NCBI GenBank assembly: GCA_017590115.1 | Contig: JAGGNK010006559.1 | Location: 5,129,642-5,193,641, forward strand | Direction: 5' to 3' | DNA length: 64,000 nt | DNA from: Montifringilla adamsi | Lineage: Eukaryota; Chordata; Aves; Passeriformes; Passeridae | Shown here: positions 48,913-64,000 of the stretch, piece by piece | Layout: every line of letters begins with the position of its first letter | Numbering within the stretch: position 1 is the stretch's first letter | Program-made: the position numbers and the translations under genes | The notes under the pieces: model-generated | What the model was told of the DNA's origin: nothing | Seen by the model: only the letters and a program-made list of their open reading frames with translations | The model's database searches: none

Positions 48913-51900
48913 TAAAGCTGCAATAGAAAAACATAGTACTTCCTACAAGCTGTACATATAGTATTGTAAGAAATGTAGACCTGTTTGCATCAGAGAGTAC
49001 AACTGCAGTTCCAGAAGTTGGTTAGGAGAAAAAAATGCTTCTGTAGCACTGCTGGACACCACTAGTCCATTCTCTGGTAAAAATATGGAAGGCTGTCCTA
49101 ATAAGAGCAAAGTGACAAAAAAGTGTGCCAGGCTGTGAAATAAGAGACTGTTGGTCTATCACAGGTGATGTTCTCACAAATCAGTGGTGCAGAACTGTGC
49201 TTACTACACAGAAACAGAATCTTTTACAAAATCAGCTAACATTTTTACAGCAGATGTTATATGCTGCACATGTCAACTCAAGATGACAGTCTCCTTAAAT
49301 GCTTTTCAGTGATTGCCTGGATAGTTCAATAAGTTATCTGGATACCACTTCTGCATGGATGTTATGGCTGTATACCATTGCTAATGGAGAATTCACTGTA
49401 ATTTATGACTTCTACCTTTACAGCATCTTTTTTTCTTTCAAAGCACTTATTTGAAAACTAATAAAGCATGTAAGCATTATAGCAATAGCTAAGATTAGTT
49501 CATGAGATTTACAGAGTATGGTTTGAGTTGACACAAATAACATCCCTAACTAGTTAATTATTGTACTTCCCAGGAGACTGATCCAGAAGCAATTATCAAT
49601 ATCAATGCAAAATGCCATGTCCAGTGCTTTCCATTTTACCCATGTTCATATTTGTACACATTTTTTTGCTAATTAGAAACAGAAGGACCTTTTCTTGGCA
49701 TTTGAATCTTTCTATATGAGGCCTGGCTGCTGCATACTCCTTTCAGCCCTGTCTTCAGCAACAAGTGCCTCCAAGGAAGGCAAATGTACATCAAATTGGC
49801 TGCTCCTTAGGTTGTCCTCCAGCTTACAGTTTCCAAATCCTCAGCACCCACAGCCTGGCTCAGTCCCTGGGGCCGGAGATGTATAAGAGCCCACAGGTGA
49901 AATCCTTCCCCCAAAAGAGCTACATAATTCTCAAGTCTATACATCGCTCTATCCAAACCTGTACCTCCTTTTTTTTGCCACACCTTCCTGTATACTTCTT
50001 TCTTCCTGCGCTTCTCACAGGGTTAGCTATTTACAACAGCTTTGAGAAACAAACCCCAGCTCTCCCTGTTTTCCTTTTTTTTGCCACACTTTCCTGTATG
50101 CTTCTTTCTTCCTGCGCTCTCACAGGCTTAGCTATTTACAACAGCTTTGAGAAACAAACCCCAGCTCTCCCTGTTTAAATGCTGATTCAGAGTAATTATT
50201 GCTCTTGTGTGAGTGTAATTTAGGGCATAATCCTGCAGCTTGCTGCTGCTTACATTCACCTTTTCCTTCTTGTTTAGGAAGCAGCCTTGTTCAGCACAAA
50301 CATTCATACAACTCATATAGGAGAGGGCATATCCTTGACTTATCATCATCTGCGATTCTTTTCACTTGACAGGTTGAAAAATGTGTACACCTATTTTCTC
50401 TGATGGTTCCCTTATCACTGTGGGCCTTCCTGAGGCTAAATCTGCTCAACCATTCAATTTTGATTCTGGAAGCAATGTTAAGGCCATTAGCTGTGTCCAC
50501 ATAAGGATGCTGTTATAAAACTTGACACGCTTATTAATCATAAATTCAGTAGACATTCTGCTTCAATCTTTCTGGGGTCTGCTTATGCTTCACTTATGAT
50601 GTAAAGTGAGGGTTTAGGGGGAAGGTGGTGTATTTTTAGATCAGTATTTATGTCAGGTAGCAGACAGTGTTCGGTATTTCCATATCGCTTTCCACCCAAG
50701 GAAATGCACTTAGCTCTTTCCCATTTGGATTGCACATAGTTTGCTCCAGAGTGAGAGAGTGAAAAACTGCAGTTAGAGAAGTTCAAGAACAGGTGGCTGC
50801 AGACAAATGTTCGCTCTGCCTTATCAGTAGGGGACTAGCACCATCCCTTTGCCACCATATATTACCATTTATTACCTCTGTATCATGACACCATCATTTG
50901 AGGGCGAGGTAAAAACATCATATTAGAATCACTTTCATTGCTGCTGAATTCCACTAGTGGCTTTTAAAGTTAAGCTGCCAAAATCTATATTCCTGAAATG
51001 GTACTTGTCTAAACCCATAGAACACCAGTGGTTTCCAAATTGCTAGTTAAATACATCTCACAACAATAATTTTTGGATTGCCAAACTGACTCAATTAAGA
51101 CATTTGTAACACATTGTATATTCAGCCTGGACTCACGAAATGGCTTAGCAAAGACCATCAGCCTTGGAAAACAAGAATGTATTTCCATGGAAGAGGGAAG
51201 GAAATAGACTGTAACCTTCTGCTAGCATCTGCCAGCACATTGCTCTGAGCCCACCAGCCCAGGTCATATCTGCACTCAGCTGTGGCTTCAGATAAGATTT
51301 CTTGTCACTTGGAAAACAGCTGTCTGCAACTCTGTTATAATTGCATTTTCCTCTAATTGCCTGCATTTGTTCAAATCCGATAAACTAAAAGTGAAATGCA
51401 GTGAGGCAGAAAATGTGGAGATCAGCACCAAAGATAATATGAATGCAGTGGCCTGTGAACCAAGGCTCCTGAACTTTGCATGTGTAGGAGAGTTGAAGAC
51501 AGCAGAAGAGGCCAGATTTAAGACCACAACACTGGAAGAGACAATATGGGTCACCATGCTTAGTCTCCAGTTTCACAGGCAACCATATTATAGAATTACT
51601 TAATCAGTTTATTGAGTTCTGTGTGTAGAAAATTTAATGACCAACGCACAGGCTGACACTGCCGTTTCAAATCCTCTGCAAATATTTCTTGTCATCTTCC
51701 CTGGTCCAGGAAGATATGATTAAAAATAAAATACTCCAACTTCTTGCCCTGCTCACCCCAATCCAACCTCCTATTTTAATTTCATTTTAAAATAACATTT
51801 GCATTCCTTTTGAGCCACACATCATTTTCCACCTTTTTGAAGATGCTTGCCTTGTTGTTAGCTGACTTGGCCACACATCAGAGCATCAGTGCTCCCCTTC

Positions 51901-53736
51901 CACTTACCTCCATGGCTGCCAAATGTGCTGTCGTTTCACCTCAGGTGGAATCATTAACTACAATACCCTGTCTTCTCACAGTCCAATAAGTGCTGAAACC
52001 CTGTGGTCGTACACCACAATTAATCTCTTCTGATGTTCAGGTACAGAAGAGATTCATGTTTGATTCTCTCTATTGGGAAGTTGCTCATTAGAGGTTGTAA
52101 AATAAGAGAGATGACTATTATGGGTGGGCTTTTCTTTTCCTTTTTCCTTTTGCCCGTACTTGGGCTTGAAGATCGTATTTTTCCCTTTGATTTGCTCTGT
52201 TTTATTACTTTTAAGGTAGTTTTTGTATGCAAGTTGCTTTTCATGTGCTTTTTTCACCTACCAAGCTATATCTTCTGCCTCCAGGCTGTGCTCTGCGTGA
52301 TGTCCTCAGCTCCCCTTACCTGCAACTTGGCTCAGATCTCACCAGCTTTTGTTTGACCATAGAGTGACCCATATTATTTCACAGAATTTCAAGTATCGCT
52401 GTCATACTAATAATACCTAGATGCATTGCTTTACTGATTGCTTGAGAAATGTTATTTGTTCACTAAAGCCCTTTGAGCTAAGCATTCAATATGTTTCCTT
52501 AAGTCAGAGCTTGGAAATTTCAAAGTCAAGCTATTAATTGTCAGCATTGAGTCTTCAAATGTCTAGAGGGATGTCTGCCCTTTCCTTTGATAATGTCTCT
52601 GAAAAATCCCAAACTGAGACACTGGTATGTGTTTTAGGGAATTCTAATTAGATTCTGTTTTATCATTTATCAGGCATATGAAGGTAAATGCAGAGTTTCT
52701 ACTTATATCAGTAAAATTTGTGCAAGAGTCATGGATCTGGGATTAAGGCTCCACTACAGCTTTGATTGAATTATTTCCTAAGTTCTTTTTTTGCAATCGT
52801 TATTGTAATGGACTCTGGATGGAAATACTTAAACCCCCTCACAGTGGGTCCTATTGATTTACAGTACTGATTTACCAAATTTCATGAGGACCAAGATAAA
52901 AAGGGCTTGTGCTTTCAACTGAAGGAGAATGCATTTAGTATATACACTAAAACAGGCACATAAACCTGGATCACTTAATGTTTTATTGTATTTCTGAAAA
53001 AAGTTCTTAACTTCCCTCTGGGTTTTTCCAGCATTTTCAAATACACCTAAACGATTAGAATAAAAATGAGGGTATTGGTACAGTAGCAATGAACTTTACA
53101 ATGGCTAACATTGAGGCACCTGGTCTTTACTGTGACATGCAAAATCTCATGGAGCCAGGACAGAGGCACATTGGCATTAACAATGCCTGTAAAGAATAGT
53201 GGATTCTAAAAATTCTGTTAAAATCAGAATGTTGGCAGACTGAGCAAGGAAAATCTTAAAGACTCTTACTAGATAATACTGAACTAATGGTCTTGCTTAA
53301 GTTCCATCTGTCTCTGAACTTCAGGTACCACAAGTAGGACCCCATGGAAATGCCTCTCTTCTCACAGGACCCTCAGAATTATCTCTGCCTTCTGTTTCCA
53401 GACCAGAAGTCGGATTTTCATTTTCCTGAAAACTAGGCAACTGCAATGACCCATTAAATGTAGAATACTAAGACAGCCTTTGGAGGAGGGACTGGGAGTT
53501 TTGCCAGCAGCCCATACAGTCATGCTTATTTTTGGACTCTCAACACACATGGATGTTTAAGAAAACCCTGCTAATCTTGAGCAACAGCTTCACAAGAGGT
53601 GGGGAGAGTCCTCTCATTTCAGAGTGAGACATAACCCCTGGGTACAAGATGCTTCAGAAATCTGGAGGTTGTGCACCACAGGCAGCTGGACTGAGTCTGC
53701 TCCAGGCACTGAAATAAATCTGGAAACACTTGAGGG
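48911..53736. other. Intergenic DNA
   Basis: AT-rich sequence without a supported gene; the only repeat noted is the 106-bp duplication at 49,967-50,176. Open frames around 51,288-51,603 overlap on both strands and have no recognisable domain. Confidence 0.75.
49967..50176. repeat. Tandem duplication, unit about 106 bp, two copies
   Basis: Copy 1 is 49,967-50,072 and copy 2 is 50,073-50,176. Both run from CCTTTTTTTTGCCACAC to CCAGCTCTCCCTGTT. They differ by a few substitutions and about two missing bases in copy 2, implying a fairly recent duplication. The short open frame through it simply repeats its peptide. Confidence 0.95.
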
Positions 53737-53800
53737 GAGGAAGGAAGGAAGGAAGGAAGGAAGGAAGGAAGGAAGGAAGGAAGGAAGGAAGGAAGGAAGG
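53737..53800. repeat. GGAA microsatellite (about 16 units)
   Basis: An uninterrupted GGAA/GAAG tract of 64 bp. The three overlapping open frames through it (poly FLPS or GRKE peptides) are artefacts of the repeat. Confidence 0.97.
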
Positions 53801-60542
<6,742 letters not shown>

Positions 60543-60724
60543 GCTTCCGCTGAGCTTGGGATTAAGCCTGTCATCAAGACTCAATCGCATCGGAGAGCTT
60601 TCCTAGACAGGCATTTCCACTTCATAATGCTTGGATTTTGAAGGCTATGGATGGCTTTAGTAACAGTTGGAGGAAAGCAAGTAAAGTATGATGGTCTTGA
60701 TTAAGTATGGGAAGAGCAAACTTT

Positions 60725-60734
60725 CTAAAAATAG
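60725..60734. promoter_or_regulatory. Consensus MEF2 site downstream of LRRC30
   Basis: CTAAAAATAG fits the MEF2 consensus CTA(A/T)4TAG exactly, 183 bp after the LRRC30 stop codon. MEF2 drives muscle genes, and human LRRC30 expression is, as far as I recall, largely in skeletal muscle. A single 10-bp match in AT-rich DNA is weak evidence. Confidence 0.3.
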
Positions 60735-62891
60735 CCACTTCTGTAACCTTCATGTTGTGGTACTTGGGGGTTTTTATAGAAAAAAAATACAACACAGTTG
60801 TGATAAAATATTTGCTCTTCATTTGATAGGAAGAAATTAAAGCAGACTGCCAGACATGCAGAAATGTGTATTTGACAGCTATCAGGCTGAAGAAATATTA
60901 ATATTAGTTAGACTTTCTCTCTGTGATTGCAATTGCATTTCTACTCCTGCTCACTTCTTCATACACAGGTAAACCATGACATAAACAAACACTGCTGCCC
61001 AAGTGAATCTCAAGGAAAATGTTTGCTTTTGGCAGTGAATATATCCTGAGCTATATTAGCTCACAGACAATATATTGCTGGTCAGTCCAATACAATTTGT
61101 TGTTTACCCCACAGCTGTGCTCTGGCCCGTATAAATTACAGGTAGAATTTGCCAGTGACGAGGCAATTTGCCAGCTCTTTGGAAGTAGATCCCAAATGTC
61201 CACAGAGCTCCTACTTTCCCTGGTGAGACAAGCAGCCCTTCACATGGAGCCTCCCAGGATGCTGAGAGCAGTGCTTCACATCAGCTGGGAGCAGCATCTG
61301 CGCAGAGCACAGAAAGGACTGTGGCTTCTTCCCTGACACAAAGGATGGAGTTGCTCATTGCTAGATGTACAACTGCTCTCCTTTCCCATATCCCTGCAAT
61401 CCGAGCTATGGAGTAACTTTACTCAGGAGGCAGTACATCTCCTAAAGGTGAAATATTTCTTTCAGGAAAAGCAGCATCAACCCAGTCATCACCTTAAGTA
61501 AGAGCTTCAAAAACAAATAGTTATTTCTGGGATTTTCAGTATCAGTCAGCAGCGTAAAAGTCAGGTCTTATGTGGTTTCTCGTATTGATCTTCTGTGAAT
61601 GTCCTTCATCAAAGTTTTATCTGGTAATAAAGAGGCAGTATGAAAGAGCTGTTAACAATTTATGCAACTTGGGGCTTTTTGTTCCCTCACACCAGAGTAA
61701 AACAGAAACAGCTCTGTTGAAATCAGTTGAGATAAATGCTTGTAATGGCAGTGTAAGGGAGGAATGAGACTGTAATTCTTGAGCTAATTATGAGTTTTCA
61801 AAGCCGTTTTTAAAGTGCTTCCTATGTCAAATCTTAGGCATTATTTTCTAAATCTTAATTTGTTCAAAATTATGAAAGGCTGTGAAAGACTGATCCTGCT
61901 TCTAGTGAAGTTAATGGACAATGCCTGCCTGAGGGAAAAACTCCTCAGCAGAGGTAGGAGCAGCCTAGTAACAGCAGACAATTATGTAATTCATAGATAC
62001 ATGTGAGTAAACCACCTTTGGTCACACTGACATTACTGGTGTGATGTTGAATGCCAGCAATGAGGAATTTGTGCTCACAGAATATTCCACCCTGGGTCTG
62101 CCTGCCTTGATATTTTATTGTGTTGGATTTTTTTGTGTATGATTTGTTATCTTAATTGAGAATTTCAGTGTTAGGCCCAGAAACCAAAGTCTCCAAGTAT
62201 GCAGTCAAGGACAAATCTTATGTTTCTAGCAAACATGAAACAATTTTGAAGGGTATTTTTGCTCAAGCATTAAGAAAACAAAGCAATAAAACAAATATTT
62301 TGTGAATTTTTGTTACTTAGTATATGTTTCAAATGTAAATGTATTTTATGTGTAGCTTTACCTATATTTATTTCACCCATGCAAAATTCCAAGTTTTTAA
62401 TGAACAATGCATCTAATAAATTAATGTGTGATTACATTAGCGACAAGGAATAAAGCTGCAATTATTTTTAGAAATACCAACAGATAATCCTTGGAGGGGA
62501 TTAGGGTCAGATTATTAACTTTTCTAAATGCCCGTTTCATATCCCTAAGACTGGCATTCGTGTAAACACTGCAATATTGCTTTGCAGGAAAATTAGATGC
62601 CTATGGCATTAATCACCTGAAAAGATTTTCCACATGTCAGTACCCAGGATTATATGACACCGGATAGCCTCTGATATGATCTGACTAGAAGAGGTATGCA
62701 CGGTAATTTACAAGGAAGATATGAGGCTGGACTCTGTGTGTTCATTAGGATACCACTATGAGGGTGAGAAACACGGAACAATTCAAGAAAATGATCTCCA
62801 GACAGAGGATTAAAAGGCGAATTTGACATAATCAAATGCATCTGCAAAAGCAGTTATAATATGAAGTGCAATACCAATAATTTAAAACTAA

Positions 62892-62909
62892 ATTATTCAA
62901 TTGAATAAT
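62892..62909. repeat. 18-bp perfect palindrome
   Basis: ATTATTCAATTGAATAAT is identical to its own reverse complement. It contains two inverted ATTCAA/TTGAAT halves and a central CAATTG. Confidence 0.95.
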
Positions 62910-64000
62910 AATGACCTTTTACTCAAGCTAATAAACCTTTGCAAGCATATGAAACACATAAAAGTGACTGCCTTTTTAAACAGAATAATAAAATTGATTA
63001 AATAAATGGTGCTCTAATGTATAATTCAGATCTTACCATTAAGAAAGTAATTTCTACTGATCTGCTTTAGTATTTTTTTTCATTCCTCAGTCAAGGCCCC
63101 TACAAATACCTTTCTCAGAGGTACAGAAAATTATATCTCATGATAGGGTAGTGCTCTGAATTCTTCATGTAAAAAGAAAAGACTGTATGCCACTGTTATT
63201 GTATAGAAACATGCATGAAAGGCAAGTAGTGACATATGTATTTGCATCTGAGTGGGAGGAAGACAGAAGAGGCAAGCAAGGGCACAGGAGGGAGATAGAA
63301 TCTGTAATGTCACGTGCTGGCTCTAGTTCTGAGCAGGGCATTAGAAAAGAATTGGTGGATCTCAGTGTTGTCATCTGATATTAGCTGTGCAGATGACAGG
63401 GAAAAAAGGAACTGAAAGGCTGCAGGGCCTGTAGTCATATCTCATCATCTATGACAACAGTACCACTTCTGTGTGTATCAAATTATACAAGTTTAATTTT
63501 ATAACCTTTCAGAGGACTGCATGCGGAATATTACTCTTGTTTCTAGTAAGCACTGAAGTTTTGTCATCCTAAGCCTCACAGCAGTATAACTTTTGATGCA
63601 TCTATTATTTTTGGTTGTGGTAGTGTTCTTCAAAGGAATGGAACATGTGGGATCCACTCGTGGAAAGAATCCTTTCCTGGCACAGTGGCTTTTCTATGGT
63701 TGTCACTCAGAGGAGCTCTCAAGGTGCTTAGAAAAACTCTTGAGGTGGACAAAAGAAAGGGGGAAAAACAAGAACAAAGTAGAAAGAATATAGTCAGGGG
63801 TCAAGTTGGTTGGGATAAATGTAATATACACTAGGGCTATAGAATCTGCTTCTCAGCTGTCATCAATCACACTGGTTGTACATTTGGTCAGATCTGGTGA
63901 AAAGGCTCCACCTACTCTGATTTTAAATTGAAAAGAAAGCTGCATTCTCTGTAAAATTGAAAGTCTGGTCAGCAAGCAAAGCCTTTGAAAACTGGAAGGC

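Larger units (their letters stand above)
60543..64000. other. LRRC30 downstream and intergenic DNA to the right edge
   Basis: AT-rich sequence. It may include the LRRC30 3' untranslated region: candidate polyadenylation signals are ATTAAA at 60,836-60,841 and AATAAA at 61,626-61,631. A perfect MEF2-type site lies at 60,725-60,734. No further gene was recognised. The stretch 62,400-63,020 is AT-rich with several homeodomain-like motifs and an 18-bp palindrome. Confidence 0.7.

Overview
This is a window of bird nuclear DNA. Three things point to a bird. The interspersed repeats I recognise are CR1-type LINE fragments, with the typical avian 3' end (runs like GATTCTATGATTCT). No Alu-, B1/B2- or L1-like sequence was seen. 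The two protein-coding loci are clear vertebrate orthologues, LAMA1 and LRRC30, which are also neighbours on human chromosome 18p11. I cannot name the species from sequence alone.

Left half (about 1-35,600, minus strand): the 5' part of LAMA1, the laminin alpha-1 chain. Five coding exons are present, all with GT/AG splice sites and matching phases: exon 1 (35,491-35,572, signal peptide), exon 2 (14,850-15,020), exon 3 (14,393-14,505), exon 4 (7,162-7,404) and exon 5 (2,030-2,209). Together they encode residues 1-263: the secretion signal and almost all of the laminin N-terminal (LN) polymerisation domain. The gene runs off the left edge of the window. The introns are AT-rich and contain CR1 fragments (5,118-5,993; 15,793-15,943; 17,364-17,768) and homopolymer runs.

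Promoter region (about 34,050-36,250): a CpG-rich island covers LAMA1 exon 1. It holds a TATA-like element and GC boxes on the LAMA1 strand, a CACAC-rich minisatellite 120-410 bp upstream of the start codon, and a recent tandem duplication of about 390 bp in the first part of intron 1. It also has strong plus-strand splice donors, which hint at a divergent non-coding transcript.

Right half (36,250-64,000): mostly AT-rich intergenic DNA with simple repeats, another CR1 copy (44,266-44,770), a 106-bp tandem duplication (49,967-50,176), very long homopolymers (45,915-45,961; 48,763-48,910) and a GGAA microsatellite (53,737-53,800). At 59,646-60,542 on the plus strand lies the single-exon gene LRRC30. 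It encodes a 298-residue leucine-rich-repeat protein with a likely N-myristoylation signal.

The two genes do not form a functional unit. LAMA1 is an extracellular basement-membrane component and LRRC30 an intracellular LRR protein; they share only conserved synteny and divergent orientation. I found no new enzymatic or defence-type system. The most interesting signals are regulatory and structural features around the LAMA1 promoter.
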